Assembly: GCF_046156265.1 (NCBI RefSeq)
Contig: NZ_JAWDIR010000009.1
Coordinates: forward strand, 1 to 50,962
Length of the DNA: 50,962 bases
Reading direction: 5' to 3'
Source of the DNA: CAMDHY01 sp046156265
GTDB taxonomy: Bacteria > Pseudomonadota > Alphaproteobacteria > Rhizobiales > Segnochrobactraceae
This document shows, piece by piece, positions 14,872 to 24,359 of this stretch. Made by a program: the position numbers and the translations under genes. Every line of letters starts with the position of its first letter. Within the stretch, counting starts at the first letter, position 1. The notes beneath the pieces are model-generated. The model searched no databases. It had not been told where the DNA came from and saw only the letters and a program-made list of their open reading frames with translations.

Positions 14872-16641
14872 CTACTCCCCCACCGCCGCCCCCGCCGGTC
14901 TCCGGTTGTCGTTCGCGCCGTATTTCCACCCCTCGCGGATCGGCCGCCCCCTCAGCACGTCGTCGCCGAAGCTCGGGGGCTCGCCGGCCTTCGGCTCGCC
15001 GCCGCCGACGAGGATCGCCTCGACCGCGCCCCACGGGTTCTGCACCACCACGGTGTGGCCGCGCTCGGCGAGGAGCTTGCGGGTGTCGACCGACAGCGCC
15101 CGCGGCTCGGCATAGAGGGTGTCCGGCATCCACTGGTGATGGATCCGCGGCGCGTCGACGGCTTCCTGGATGGTCATGCCGTGGTCGACGACGTTCATGA
15201 TCGTCTGCGCCACCGCCGTGATGATGCGCGAGCCGCCGGGGCTGCCGAGCACCATCACCGGCTCGCCATCCTTGAGCACGATCGTCGGGCTCATCGACGA
15301 TAGCGGCCGCTTGCCGGGCGCAATCGCGTTCGCCTCGCCCTGCACGAGGCCGAACATGTTGGTCGCGCCGGGCTTCGCCGCGAAGTCGTCCATGGTGTTG
15401 TTGAGGAGCACGCCGGTGCCCGGCGCCATCACCTTGGCGCCGAAGTAGGAGTTGAGCGAATAGGTCACCGCCACGGCGTTGCCCTCGGCGTCGATCACCG
15501 AGAAGTGGGTCGTCTGCGTCCCCTCGTGGGCGCCGGTGCCCGGCTTCAGCGTCGATGAGGGCGTCGCGACGTGGCGGTCGATGGCGCCGCGCAGCTTCGC
15601 GGCATAGTCCTTCGAGGTGAGGTGGGCGACCGGGTTGTCGACGAAGGCCGGGTCGCCGAGGGCGGCGTTGCGGTCGACGAAGGCGTGGCGGAAGGCCTCC
15701 GTCATCAGGTGCACGGCGTCGGCGGAGTTGTGGCCGAGCCAGCCCATCGGATAGCCCTCCAGCACGTGCAGGATCTCGCAGAGCGCGATGCCGCCGGAAC
15801 TCGGCGGCGCCGCCGAGCGCACCTCGTAGCCGCGGTAGCGGCACTCGATCGTCTCGCCGAGCGTCACCGTGTAGTCGGCGAAGTCGGCGGCGGAGAGGAT
15901 GCCGCCCCCGGCCGCACTCGCCGCAACGATCTTCTCCGCCACCGGCCCCTTGTAGAAATAATCCGGCCCGTCCTTGGCGATGCCCTCGAGCGTCGCCGCG
16001 AGGTCGGTCTGCACGAGCCGGCCGCCGGGCGCAAAGGGCTGGCCGTCGTCGAGGAAGATCGCGCCGAGCACCGGGTTCGCCTGGAACGCCTTCGTGCCGG
16101 TGGCGAGGATGTCGGTGTCGCCGCGCGTCAGGGCGAAGCCGTCCCGGGCGAGCCGGATCGCCGGCGCCATCACGGTGGCGCGGTCCTTGGTGCCCCACTT
16201 CGCCAGCACCGTGTCGAGCCCGAGCACGCTGCCGGGCACGCCGACAGCCTTCCAGCCGTCGAGGCTCGCGCGCGGGATGACCTCGCCCTTGTCGTCGAGG
16301 TACATGTCCTCGGTCGCCTCGCCCGGCGCCTCCTCGCGGAAGTCGACGAAGATCAGTTCTCCATCGGCGAGGCGGATCGTCATGAAGCCGCCGCCGCCGA
16401 GGTTGCCGCAGCACGGGTTGACCACGGCCTGGGCGTAGCCGACCGCCACCGCCGCATCGATGGCGTTGCCGCCGGCGCGCAGCACCTCGGCGCCGACCTC
16501 GCTTGCGAGCCTCTGGTCGCTGACCACCATGCCGTGCTCGCCCTCCACCGGCTGCGGCGAGATCGCTGCGGCGGAGGCGGCGGCGAGAAGGGCGGCGGCG
16601 AAGAGGGCGGAGCGGACGGAAACGGAAAGGGGGTGCGGCAC
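14872..16641 (-). CDS. ggt: Gamma-glutamyltransferase
   Basis: 589 residues from ATG 16641. N-terminal Sec signal (about 1-26, alanine-rich) so the enzyme is periplasmic. It is made as a proenzyme that cleaves itself before the catalytic threonine; that motif is GTQTTHFSVIDAEGNAV, with nucleophile T377. The substrate-loop and oxyanion motifs MSPTIVLKDG and LGSPGGSRI are present. It transfers or hydrolyses gamma-glutamyl groups from glutathione and related amides. It is transcribed away from the cupin gene at 16835, with a palindrome in the shared upstream region, and converges on the guanidino-type cluster. Length is normal for the family and nothing is missing. Confidence 0.95.
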   Translation of the reverse strand: MPHPLSVSVRSALFAAALLAAASAAAISPQPVEGEHGMVVSDQRLASEVGAEVLRAGGNAIDAAVAVGYAQAVVNPCCGNLGGGGFMTIRLADGELIFVDFREEAPGEATEDMYLDDKGEVIPRASLDGWKAVGVPGSVLGLDTVLAKWGTKDRATVMAPAIRLARDGFALTRGDTDILATGTKAFQANPVLGAIFLDDGQPFAPGGRLVQTDLAATLEGIAKDGPDYFYKGPVAEKIVAASAAGGGILSAADFADYTVTLGETIECRYRGYEVRSAAPPSSGGIALCEILHVLEGYPMGWLGHNSADAVHLMTEAFRHAFVDRNAALGDPAFVDNPVAHLTSKDYAAKLRGAIDRHVATPSSTLKPGTGAHEGTQTTHFSVIDAEGNAVAVTYSLNSYFGAKVMAPGTGVLLNNTMDDFAAKPGATNMFGLVQGEANAIAPGKRPLSSMSPTIVLKDGEPVMVLGSPGGSRIITAVAQTIMNVVDHGMTIQEAVDAPRIHHQWMPDTLYAEPRALSVDTRKLLAERGHTVVVQNPWGAVEAILVGGGEPKAGEPPSFGDDVLRGRPIREGWKYGANDNRRPAGAAVGE

Positions 16642-16715
16642 CGTCGGTCACTCCTCGGTGGATCGGGCAGTGTGCAGCATCCGTCGATCCGCGCGTCCTG
16701 TCGACAGCACCGCCG

Positions 16716-16732
16716 CATCAGGCCGGCTGATG
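16716..16732. promoter_or_regulatory. Inverted repeat between ggt and the cupin gene
   Basis: CATCAG GCCGG CTGATG is a perfect 6-base inverted repeat with a 5-base centre in the divergent upstream region, a plausible operator for both genes. No regulator gene is adjacent. Confidence 0.35.
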
Positions 16733-16834
16733 GCGGCGACCAGCACAGATAATTTGAACGCGGGGCGCGCCGCCCCGACAGTCCGCCGCGAGAGCCGCGC
16801 CCGCGACGCGGCCGCAATCCGAGGGAGGGCCGCC

Positions 16835-17248
16835 ATGCACGTCTTCGACATCGTCGCCGAGAAGGCCTTCGACCCGAAGAAGCACGTCGAGAAGATCCTC
16901 GGCGAGACCGGCGGCGGCGACTACACGGTCGCCTGCTGGGAGCCGGGCCAGGCGAGCCCCTACCACTGCCACCCGGACTGCACGGAGATCTATTTCTGCT
17001 TCTCCGGCGGCGGCACGATGCGCACGCCCGACACCCTCGTCGACGTCACCCCCGGCTCCTTCGTCGTTCATCCGCCGGGCGAGTTGCACGAGTATATGAA
17101 CGGCCCGGAGCGCACGCTTCTCTACCGCATCCGCTACGGCACCGACATGAAGGCCCACGCCATCCGCTGGCACGGCCACCCCGAGTGGGTGCAGCCGGAG
17201 GCGGACAAGGCCTACTTCGCGAAGCACCCGGTGCCGGCGGGGGTGTGA
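16835..17248 (+). CDS. Small cupin-domain protein
   Basis: 137 residues; ATG 16835 follows GAGGGAGGG. A single cupin beta-barrel: motif 1 is YHCHPDCTEIYFCFSGGG with H44, H46 and E51, and motif 2 is PPGELHEYMNG with H85, so the usual 3-His/1-Glu metal site is complete. No signal peptide. Small cupins of this kind act as dioxygenases, isomerases or lyases, or as ligand sensors; the substrate cannot be read here. Transcribed divergently from ggt. Confidence 0.88.
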   Translation: MHVFDIVAEKAFDPKKHVEKILGETGGGDYTVACWEPGQASPYHCHPDCTEIYFCFSGGGTMRTPDTLVDVTPGSFVVHPPGELHEYMNGPERTLLYRIRYGTDMKAHAIRWHGHPEWVQPEADKAYFAKHPVPAGV

Positions 17249-17593
17249 GGGGCTTCGGGGAAGGCCTTCCCAGCCACCCCGCACTCGGCCATCCCGCCGC
17301 ATTTGGCCCCCGCACCCGGCCCCCCCCGCGCGCTCTTGCGCCCCCCCCCCACGACCGTCATCGCCCGGCTTGACCGGGCGATCCATCCCACCCGGAAGCG
17401 GTTGTGGTTGCCGCGGCTTGACCAGCCTCATCGGGTGTCCGCCGGGCCCCCGACGGCTTGGGAAAGACGGATGGACCTGCGTTCGGGATGGATCGCCCGG
17501 TCAAGCCGGGCGATGACGGATCAATAGGTTCGAGACCTGAGGCCTACGTCTCCCGCTTCCACCCGCCCCCTCAAGGTTCGGCTACTCCAATGC
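17249..17593. other. Intergenic region with a large inverted repeat
   Basis: Between the convergent cupin gene and the secreted-protein gene. Its main content is the inverted repeat at 17357-17521, with C-rich tracts before it. No gene is seen. Confidence 0.7.
17357..17521. repeat. Large inverted repeat (GTCATCGCCCGGCTTGACCG arms)
   Basis: The left arm CGTCATCGCCCGGCTTGACC GGGCGATCCATC (from 17357) is repeated in inverse orientation at the right end (GGATGGATCGCCCGGTCAAG CCGGGCGATGACGG, to 17521), separated by about 100 bases. Each arm is itself a small hairpin (CGCCCGG/CCGGGCG). It resembles REP/BIME-type or small non-autonomous elements and lies between convergent genes. Confidence 0.85.
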
Positions 17594-18421
17594 TCACCCG
17601 TTGCAGAACTGCTTCGGCGTCAGGTTGCGCACCTTGTGCACTTTGGCGCCCTGCTTCACCACGTATTCCGAGATGCCGTAGTGGTCCTCGGAATCCGGGT
17701 TCCAGTTGTAGGTCCAGCCCATGCCAGTGAAAGGATAGCCCGGCGACGGGAAGCCGACGTTGAACGACGTCCACATCTGCGCGAAGACGAAGGCCTGGGC
17801 GGCCTCGACCGCCTCCTTCTCCTTCTTCGACTTGAATTTCGTCGGCAGGGCGAAGTCGCACTTGGTCGTGGTGATGTCGGGGCTGCTGGCGCAGGGGCGG
17901 AAGATGTGCTTCGGCTCCACCTCGAACTGCACGAGCTCCCAGTCGCCAGCCGCCGGCGGCATGCCGAGGATCTGTTCCAGCGCCAGCACCGGGTCCTTGG
18001 CGCCCTTGCAGGCCTTCGAGGATTCGGACGGCTGCGACACCCAGGTGTCGAACTTCAGGACGCCCTTGTCGCCGGACGTCGCCTCGATCGTCTTGCGGCC
18101 GCGCGTGTGGGTGAAGGGATGGTTGCCCTTCACCGGCTGGCCCTTCTTGTAGGTGAGCGTGATCACCTTCACCCGCGCCTGCGAGGCGTCGATCGGCTTC
18201 AGCTTGAGCTGGAACGACGGCCGCTTCACTGCCGCGTCGGCGATCGACTTGCGGTAGAGCTCGTTGTTGGTCTTGGCGGCTGCCGAGGCGACATCGGCGA
18301 CAGCTGGCGCGGCCGGCAGCGCCGCTCCGCCGATGGCGGCGAGGACGGCGGCGGCAAGGCATGGGCGGCGAAGGCGGGCGGGGCGTCGGCCGGACGGGGC
18401 CGGCGGGGTGGCGTGCAACAT
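17594..18421 (-). CDS. Secreted protein of unknown function
   Basis: 275 residues if read from ATG 18421, which has AGGGAAG about eight bases upstream; in-frame ATGs at 18445 and 18490 are alternatives. A signal peptide is clear (basic RRPARLRRP, then an alanine-rich core ending near PAVADVA). The mature protein has little low complexity, several Lys-rich turns and three visible cysteines (KACKGAKDP, FRPCASSPD, TKCDFALPT) plus one at the extreme C-terminus (KQFCNG). Aromatic-rich WTSFNVGFPSPGYPF and MGWTYNWNPDSEDHYG stretches suggest a compact periplasmic domain. I do not recognise the family. It converges with the cupin gene and has no operon partner. Confidence 0.72.
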   Translation of the reverse strand: MLHATPPAPSGRRPARLRRPCLAAAVLAAIGGAALPAAPAVADVASAAAKTNNELYRKSIADAAVKRPSFQLKLKPIDASQARVKVITLTYKKGQPVKGNHPFTHTRGRKTIEATSGDKGVLKFDTWVSQPSESSKACKGAKDPVLALEQILGMPPAAGDWELVQFEVEPKHIFRPCASSPDITTTKCDFALPTKFKSKKEKEAVEAAQAFVFAQMWTSFNVGFPSPGYPFTGMGWTYNWNPDSEDHYGISEYVVKQGAKVHKVRNLTPKQFCNG

Positions 18422-18520
18422 CGCGTGTCTTCCCTGGATGTCCATCGCGCGCCCCCGCCCGTGGCTGCACGGTAAGGGCGCTATCATCAACGACGCAACG
18501 GTCGCGTGCGAGCCCGCCGT

Positions 18521-21232
18521 TCACGCCCCCGCGATCGGCTCGATCGTCAGCATTCGTCCGCCAAGGGAGGCGAAGGCGCGGGTGCGGCAGGTGAGCACGA
18601 TCACCTGCTGGCGGTGGCCTGCGCGGTTGAGCGCGTCGAACATCTGGGCGATGCGGCCGTCGTCGGAAAACACCAGCGCGTCGTCGAGCACGATCGGCAC
18701 CTCCTCGCCGCGATCGGCCAGCATTGCCCCCATGGCGAGGCGGACCAGCACCGCGATCTGCTCCTTGGTGCCGTCGGAAAGGCGCTGGAACGCTTCGGCC
18801 GCGCCGCCGCGGTGGAGCGCGTCGACACTGAAGCCGTCGCCGAGCGCGATCTCGGCGGCGGGGAAGAGGTCGTTGAGGTAGGGGCGCAGATGACGGCGGA
18901 GCGGCGCGTTCAGCTGCTCGCGCTGCTCGGCGTAGCAGGCCTCAACCGTGTCCCGCAGCAGCGCCAGCGTGTCGGCGCGCGCCTGCAGGCGGTCGCGCTC
19001 GCGGGCCACCAGCGCCACCTCGGCCTCGAGCGCCGCCGCCCGCTCGCCGAGCCCGTCGCCACCGGCGCTCTCGATGCGACCTTCGAGGTTGGCGATGTCG
19101 CGCTCCAGCGCGGCAAGGCGCGCGGCGTGGTTGGCGAGCGCCTCTTCCAGGCGCTGCACGCGTCCGCGCCGGCGCTCGATCTCCTCGGCCGGCGGTGCGG
19201 CGCGCCGCTGCGCCTCGAGCGCGGCGGCCTTGGTGCCGTGGTCGTCGCTGGCGGTTCGCTCGGCGGCTTCCGCGGCGAAAAGCGCCTCGGCGCGCGCGGC
19301 GTCGGGCAGCACGGCGAGGTCGGCAGCGAGGCGGGCACGCACCTCGGTCAATGTGCCGGCGAGGCGGCCGCGCTGGTCGGCCAGACGGGCGAGCGTCGCG
19401 CCGTGCGCCTCTAGCGTGCCCTCGTGCGACTGGCGGCGGCGGCGGGCCTCGTCGCGGCCGGTGCGCACGGCGTCGAGCCGCTCGTCGAGGGCGTCCGGGG
19501 CGGGGAGAGCGGTGAAGCCGGCCTCGGCGAGCGGGGCGGTGGCGATCAGCGCGTCGATCGCCGCGAGTTCGTCGCGCGCCGCCGCGAGAACGGCGGCGAC
19601 CGTCTCGGCGCCGCCGCGCGCACCGCGCTTGCCGACGCCGGCGGCGGCCGCCTCGGCCTCCAGCCCCGCCCGCTCGGCTTCGAGCTCCTGGCGGCGGGCG
19701 CGGGCGGCCCGGAGCGACGCCGCGTCGGTGAAGCCGGTGTCGTCGAGGAGTTTTGCGAGTTCGGCGCGCAGCGCCTGCCGGCGCGCCTCTTCCGTGGCCC
19801 CGGCGCCTGCCGGCGGCAAGACGGTGATGGTGGCGAGGTCACTGAGCGTGATCACCAACGGGGCGAGGGCGGCGCGGCGGACCCCGGCGGCGAGCGGCTC
19901 GCCGTCGATGCTCACGCGGCCGGCGCCGGCGGGGCCGAGGGTGATCTCCACCTGCGGCGCCGCGGCCTCCAGGCGGGCGGCGACGAGGCCGAGCTCGCGC
20001 TCCAGTGCGTCGAGGCGGCCGATCGCACTCGCCTCGGCGCGGTTGGCGGCGAGTGCCGCCGCCGTTTCGGCGAGCCGCTGGTCGAGGGCGCCGAGGCGAT
20101 CGAGGCGCTCGGCCAGCCGGTCGCGCTCGCCAGCGCGGGCGAGGATGGCACCGAGGCGGTGCAGGGCCCGCTCGCGCGCCTCTTGGGCACCCGCGGCCGC
20201 GTCGATCTCGGCCAACGCCGCGCGGGCCGTGGCGATCTGCGTCTGGGCTGCGTTCTCCTCGGCGTCGAGGGGCGCCAGCCGGGCGGCGATCTCGGCCTCG
20301 CGGCGGCGGTCGGCGTCGATGCGCGCCGCCCGCGCGGCGATCTCCTCGCGGCGGGCGCGCGCCCGCTCGAGGTCGCCGCGGGCGCGGCTCTCGGCCGCCT
20401 CGCAGAGCGCCACTTCGGCGCCCGCCGCCTCGCCCTCGCGCAGCAGCCGGCGCGCCTCGGCGAGGTCGCGGCGCATCTCCGCCTCGGCGGCCGGATCGGC
20501 ATGGCGGGCGCGTTCGGCCCGCTTGGCGGCGAGTGCCGCGAGTTCGCCGTCGAGCACGGCGAGGCGGGCCTGCGTCGCCTCGAGCGAGGCCGTGAGGTCG
20601 GCGTGGCGGGCGGTCGCCTCGGCGAGCGGCCCGCCGGCCTTCACCCGGCCGCTGGCGGTGACGAGCGTGGCGAGCTCCTCGCCGAGCGCCTTCAGGACCG
20701 TGCGCGCCCGTTCGCCGCCGAGCAGCGTCCCGACCTCGGCGTGGACGGCGGCGCTGAGCGCGCTCGCCGCCGCCCCCGTCGGCTCCGGCACCGCGAAGGA
20801 CTTGCCCTGCTCCACCCACAGGATGCCGAAGGCCGCCTCGTCGATCGTGCGGCCGCCGCCGGGGTCGATGCCGAGGAGCTCCCACGTCCGCTCGTCCGCC
20901 TCGCGGCCGCGGGCGATCTCGACGCCGGCGCGCGACAGGCTCGCCGAGGCGCTGCGCAGGAACTTCTTGGCGAGCGTGTAGGCCGTGCCGGCGTGCTCGA
21001 ACTCCACGGTGACGCAGGCCGGCAGCGTCAAACCCTCGCTGGCGAGCCGGCGGAGCGTGTCCTTGCCGCTGTCGTGCCGCTCGAACAGGCAGGCGCGCAC
21101 GGCGCGGAACAGCGTCGACTTGCCTGCCTCGTTCTCGGCCGCGAGCACGTTGACGCCCGGCCCGAGCCCGGCGACGCGCACGCCCGTCGCGAAGCGCCCG
21201 ACCCCTTCGACGGAAACGCCGGTGATCCTCAC
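18521..21232 (-). CDS. YhaN/SbcC-like SMC-family ATPase
   Basis: 903 residues. N-terminal ATPase half: RITGVSVEGVGRFATGV and Walker A AAENEAGKST (31-40). The central 500 residues are Ala/Arg/Glu-rich coiled coil. The C-terminal half has the signature-like QRLSDGTKEQIAVLVRLAMG, Walker B VPIVLDDALVFSDDGR and the terminal VIVLTCRTRAF. This is the Rad50/SbcC architecture in the shorter YhaN form. It acts with the SbcD-like nuclease encoded just upstream, whose stop codon overlaps this start by four bases. Expected role: ATP-dependent DNA end processing or repair. No CxxC zinc hook is seen in the coiled coil, as in the YhaN group. Confidence 0.88.
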   Translation of the reverse strand: MRITGVSVEGVGRFATGVRVAGLGPGVNVLAAENEAGKSTLFRAVRACLFERHDSGKDTLRRLASEGLTLPACVTVEFEHAGTAYTLAKKFLRSASASLSRAGVEIARGREADERTWELLGIDPGGGRTIDEAAFGILWVEQGKSFAVPEPTGAAASALSAAVHAEVGTLLGGERARTVLKALGEELATLVTASGRVKAGGPLAEATARHADLTASLEATQARLAVLDGELAALAAKRAERARHADPAAEAEMRRDLAEARRLLREGEAAGAEVALCEAAESRARGDLERARARREEIAARAARIDADRRREAEIAARLAPLDAEENAAQTQIATARAALAEIDAAAGAQEARERALHRLGAILARAGERDRLAERLDRLGALDQRLAETAAALAANRAEASAIGRLDALERELGLVAARLEAAAPQVEITLGPAGAGRVSIDGEPLAAGVRRAALAPLVITLSDLATITVLPPAGAGATEEARRQALRAELAKLLDDTGFTDAASLRAARARRQELEAERAGLEAEAAAAGVGKRGARGGAETVAAVLAAARDELAAIDALIATAPLAEAGFTALPAPDALDERLDAVRTGRDEARRRRQSHEGTLEAHGATLARLADQRGRLAGTLTEVRARLAADLAVLPDAARAEALFAAEAAERTASDDHGTKAAALEAQRRAAPPAEEIERRRGRVQRLEEALANHAARLAALERDIANLEGRIESAGGDGLGERAAALEAEVALVARERDRLQARADTLALLRDTVEACYAEQREQLNAPLRRHLRPYLNDLFPAAEIALGDGFSVDALHRGGAAEAFQRLSDGTKEQIAVLVRLAMGAMLADRGEEVPIVLDDALVFSDDGRIAQMFDALNRAGHRQQVIVLTCRTRAFASLGGRMLTIEPIAGA

Positions 21233-22353
21233 GCGCCGCGCTCCCCGTCGGCGGCCATCAGGTAGAGCTCGACGAGGGCGTTCTCGGCGCGGCGGCGCTG
21301 GTCGGCGGGGCGGCCGTCGTCCTCGGCGAGGCCGCGCAGGCGGTCGGCCGCCTGGCGCAGGACGCCGCCGAAGTCGATCGCCTCGAGGTCGGCGGCGGTC
21401 GGCCGCGCCGAAAGGGCCGACAGGTCGGCGTCGAGGTGGAAGACGGCGGCGGCAAGGCCGGCGAGGCGGCGGTCGAGCTCGGCGCGACCCGACAACGCCA
21501 GCGTGCCGGCGAGCCTGAGCCGCAGCACGGTGGCCGACAGGCTCGGCAGGGCGCGCAGCCGCGCCTCCAGATCGGCGAGATCGCCGTCGTCGCCGACGCG
21601 CTCCTCCCGTGTCGTCCAGCGGAACGAGCCGACGGTGCGCTCCTCCACCACCGCCGGGGCGCCGGGGCCGGCGACCTCGACGAGGAGGGCGCGGCCGACC
21701 TCCTGGCTACCGGCGCGGTCGGGCTCCGGGGTGCCGGCGTACCAGCAGGCGGGCCCGATGCGCAGCGTCCGGTGCCAGTCGCCGAGCGCGAGATAGGACA
21801 GCCCGGCGGTCTCCGGCCGGCGCGGGTCGATCGGATTGGACGCCTCGCCGTCGCCGTCGAAGCCGACGACGGAGCCGTGGGCGAGGCCGATGCGGACGAG
21901 GCCGGGCGCGCTCTCGGCCCGGTCCATCCAGGCGGAGAGATCGCCGCCCTCGGCCTTGCGGGTGAGCACCGCCGGCAGCAGCACGGCGGCGTCGCCGAGC
22001 GCCACCGGCTCGGGGGCGAGGTGCAGGTGGACGTTGTCCGGCGCACCGGCCGCCGCGACGCGGTCCCAGACGCCCTTCGGCCGATGCGGGTCGTGGTTGC
22101 CGGGGATGAGGTGCCAGGCGACCGTCGGGAAGGCCCGCATCCGCTCCAGCGGCTCGCGCAGCGTCTGCGGCGCCGGCGTCTCGCTGTCGTAGACGTCGCC
22201 GGCGACGAGGACGTGCGCGGCACCCTCGGCCATCGCCAGCCGGCCGATCGCCTCGATGGCGTCGAGCCGCGCCCGCTTCAGCACCGCCTCGCGGTCGCCG
22301 AACTGCCGGAACGGCTTGCCGATCTGCCAGTCGGCGGTATGGATGAAGCGCAT
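21229..22353 (-). CDS. SbcD/YhaO-like DNA repair metallophosphoesterase
   Basis: 374 residues from ATG 22353, chosen because the phosphoesterase domain starts there (MRFIHTADWQIGKPF). Calcineurin-type metal motifs follow in order: HTADWQ (5-10), VAGDVYD, IPGNHDPH, LAHGS and the later ALGDWHR with its dinuclear-site histidine. The C-terminal third (after about 290) is the capping and ATPase-contact region. It forms the nuclease part of the SbcCD-like pair with the YhaN-type ATPase, to which it is translationally coupled by a 4-base overlap. It probably cleaves hairpin or blocked DNA ends with Mn2+. Confidence 0.88.
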   Translation of the reverse strand: MRFIHTADWQIGKPFRQFGDREAVLKRARLDAIEAIGRLAMAEGAAHVLVAGDVYDSETPAPQTLREPLERMRAFPTVAWHLIPGNHDPHRPKGVWDRVAAAGAPDNVHLHLAPEPVALGDAAVLLPAVLTRKAEGGDLSAWMDRAESAPGLVRIGLAHGSVVGFDGDGEASNPIDPRRPETAGLSYLALGDWHRTLRIGPACWYAGTPEPDRAGSQEVGRALLVEVAGPGAPAVVEERTVGSFRWTTREERVGDDGDLADLEARLRALPSLSATVLRLRLAGTLALSGRAELDRRLAGLAAAVFHLDADLSALSARPTAADLEAIDFGGVLRQAADRLRGLAEDDGRPADQRRRAENALVELYLMAADGERGA

Positions 22354-22632
22354 GGCGGGCGGGGGTCCGTCTCGTCTCGGCTCGGCGTCTGGCCCGGCGT
22401 CCTCCGGGGTGGCGATTCGCACCGGATTGGACCGGCGGGCGGTGTCCCGGTCAAGGCGCGCCGTCGGCGCCGGGGTGACGGCGCGACATTCGCGCGCTTG
22501 CGAACAATTCGTACGAGTGTATGAATTCCTGTGAGCCGCCTCCGCGGCGCGGCGACCGCCGTCGCCCTCGCACGCCATCACTCCTGCCGAGCCAACGGCC
22601 CGGCCACCCGCCGTCCCGAGGACCCCGCCCGC

Positions 22633-24339
22633 ATGTCGAACCATCCGACCGTCGCCCAGGCCGTCGCGGCGGCGCTCGCCCGCCACGGTATCCGGGTGCT
22701 GTTCTCCCAGAGCCTGCCGTCGATGGTGCTGCTCGCCTGCGAGGACGCGGGCCTCACCCAGTACACCTACCGCACCGAGAACGCCGGTGCTGCGATGGCC
22801 GACGGGTTCGCGCGGCTGTCGAACCGCGTCACGGTCGTCACCGCCCAGAACGGCCCGGCGGCGACGCTGCTGGTGCCCGGCCTCGCCGAGGCGCTGAAGG
22901 CGTCGGTGCCGATCGTCGCGCTGGTGCAGGACGTCAACCGCAAGGAGACGGACCGCAACGCCTTCCAGGACCTCGACCACATGGCGCTGTTCCAGGGGTC
23001 GGCGAAGTGGATCCGGCGGGTCAGCGAGCCCTCGCGCATCGACGACTACATCGACATGGCGTTCACCGCCGCCACCAGCGGCCGGCCGGGCCCGGCGGTG
23101 CTGATGCTGCCGGCCGACTTCCTGCTCGACGCTGCGCCGCCGCCTGCGAGCCCGCGCCGGGCCGACCTCGGCGCCTTCCCGCTCGACCGCATGCTGCCAG
23201 CCGCCGACAGGCTCGACGCGGCCGCCGATCTGATCGCCTCGGCCGAGCGCCCGCTCGTCGTCGCCGGCGGCGGCGTGCACCTGTCGCAGGCGGCGCACGA
23301 ACTGGCGGCGCTGCAAGCGCACGCGCACCTGCCGGTGGTCACCACGGTCATGGGCAAGGGCGCCGTCGACGAGCGCCACCCGCTGTCGCTCGGCGTCGGC
23401 GGCAACGCCTATGGCCGCCGCGCGCCGGGCCACTACCTGAAATCGATCGTCGCGGAGGCCGACGTCGTCGTCCTCGTCGGCACCCGCACGGCGCAGAACG
23501 GCACGGATTCCTGGTCGACGTTTTCGCCGACGGCGAAGTTCGTCCACATCGACATCGACCCGACCGAGATCGGCCGCAACTATGAGGCGCTGCGCCTCGT
23601 CGGCGACGCCAGGCTGACGCTCGCCGCACTCACCCACCGCCTCGCCGGCCGCCGCGCGTTCCCCGAGGGGATCGCCGACGCCATCCGCGATGCCCGCGCC
23701 CGCAACGTCGACGCCTTCGCGGCGCTGTCGGCCTCCACCGCGTCGCCGATCCGCCCGGAGAGGCTGATGGCCGAGCTCGAGACGGTGCTGACGCCCGAAT
23801 CGATCGTCGTCGCCGACGCCAGCTACTCAACCATCTGGATGTCGAGCTACCTGACGGCACTCGCGCCCGGCCAGCGCTTCATCAGCCCGCGCGGCATGGC
23901 CGGCCTCGGCTGGGGCCTGCCGCTGGCGATGGGGGCGAAGGTCGCCGATCCGTCGCGGCCGGTGTTCGCCATCGTCGGCGACGGCGGCTTCGCCCACGTC
24001 TGGTCCGAGCTCGAGACGGCGGTGCGCAACCGGACCGCCGTCGTGCTGACGGTGCTCAACAACGGCGTGCTCGGCTTCCAGAAGGACGCCGAGGACACCA
24101 AGTTCGGCCGCCACACCGGCGCCTGCTACTTCGCCCCCGTCGACCACGCCGCGATCGCGCGGGCCTGCGGCGCCGGCGGCGTGCGCGTCGAGGACCCGGC
24201 CGACTACCTGCCGGCGGTGCGCGAGGGCCTCGCGAGCGGCGGCCCCTTCGTCATCGACGTCGTCACCGACCCCGAGGCCTACCCGCCGATCACCGCCTTC
24301 GACAAGCTCGACGACCTCCGCACGAGGCTCGGGCGGTGA
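22633..24339 (+). CDS. ThDP-dependent enzyme, acetolactate-synthase-like
   Basis: 568 residues from ATG 22633, the natural start of the N-terminal PYR domain (MSNHPTVAQAVAAALARHGI). The cofactor-activating Glu is present in YRTENAGAAMADGFAR; a central FAD/nucleotide-type domain (about 190-330) follows, then the PP domain with the ThDP motif VGDGGFAHVW ending in LTVLNN, which binds Mg2+ and diphosphate. Relatives include acetolactate synthase, benzoylformate decarboxylase and cyclohexane-1,2-dione hydrolase. No small regulatory ilvN-type subunit is adjacent, so biosynthetic acetolactate synthase is unlikely. The next two genes (a diketone-hydrolase-like crotonase and a beta-hydroxyacid dehydrogenase) point to catabolism. 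Confidence 0.88.
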   Translation: MSNHPTVAQAVAAALARHGIRVLFSQSLPSMVLLACEDAGLTQYTYRTENAGAAMADGFARLSNRVTVVTAQNGPAATLLVPGLAEALKASVPIVALVQDVNRKETDRNAFQDLDHMALFQGSAKWIRRVSEPSRIDDYIDMAFTAATSGRPGPAVLMLPADFLLDAAPPPASPRRADLGAFPLDRMLPAADRLDAAADLIASAERPLVVAGGGVHLSQAAHELAALQAHAHLPVVTTVMGKGAVDERHPLSLGVGGNAYGRRAPGHYLKSIVAEADVVVLVGTRTAQNGTDSWSTFSPTAKFVHIDIDPTEIGRNYEALRLVGDARLTLAALTHRLAGRRAFPEGIADAIRDARARNVDAFAALSASTASPIRPERLMAELETVLTPESIVVADASYSTIWMSSYLTALAPGQRFISPRGMAGLGWGLPLAMGAKVADPSRPVFAIVGDGGFAHVWSELETAVRNRTAVVLTVLNNGVLGFQKDAEDTKFGRHTGACYFAPVDHAAIARACGAGGVRVEDPADYLPAVREGLASGGPFVIDVVTDPEAYPPITAFDKLDDLRTRLGR

Positions 24340-24359
24340 GTCCCGTGCATCCCGCCATC

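Noticed and set aside
18948..20981. 677-codon open frame on the plus strand
   Set aside because: Antisense to the YhaN-like ATPase; Ser/Ala/Arg-only composition with no domain.
22633..24339. Biosynthetic acetolactate synthase (ilvB/ilvI)
   Set aside because: No regulatory subunit gene follows, and the neighbours are catabolic; only the ThDP family assignment is kept.
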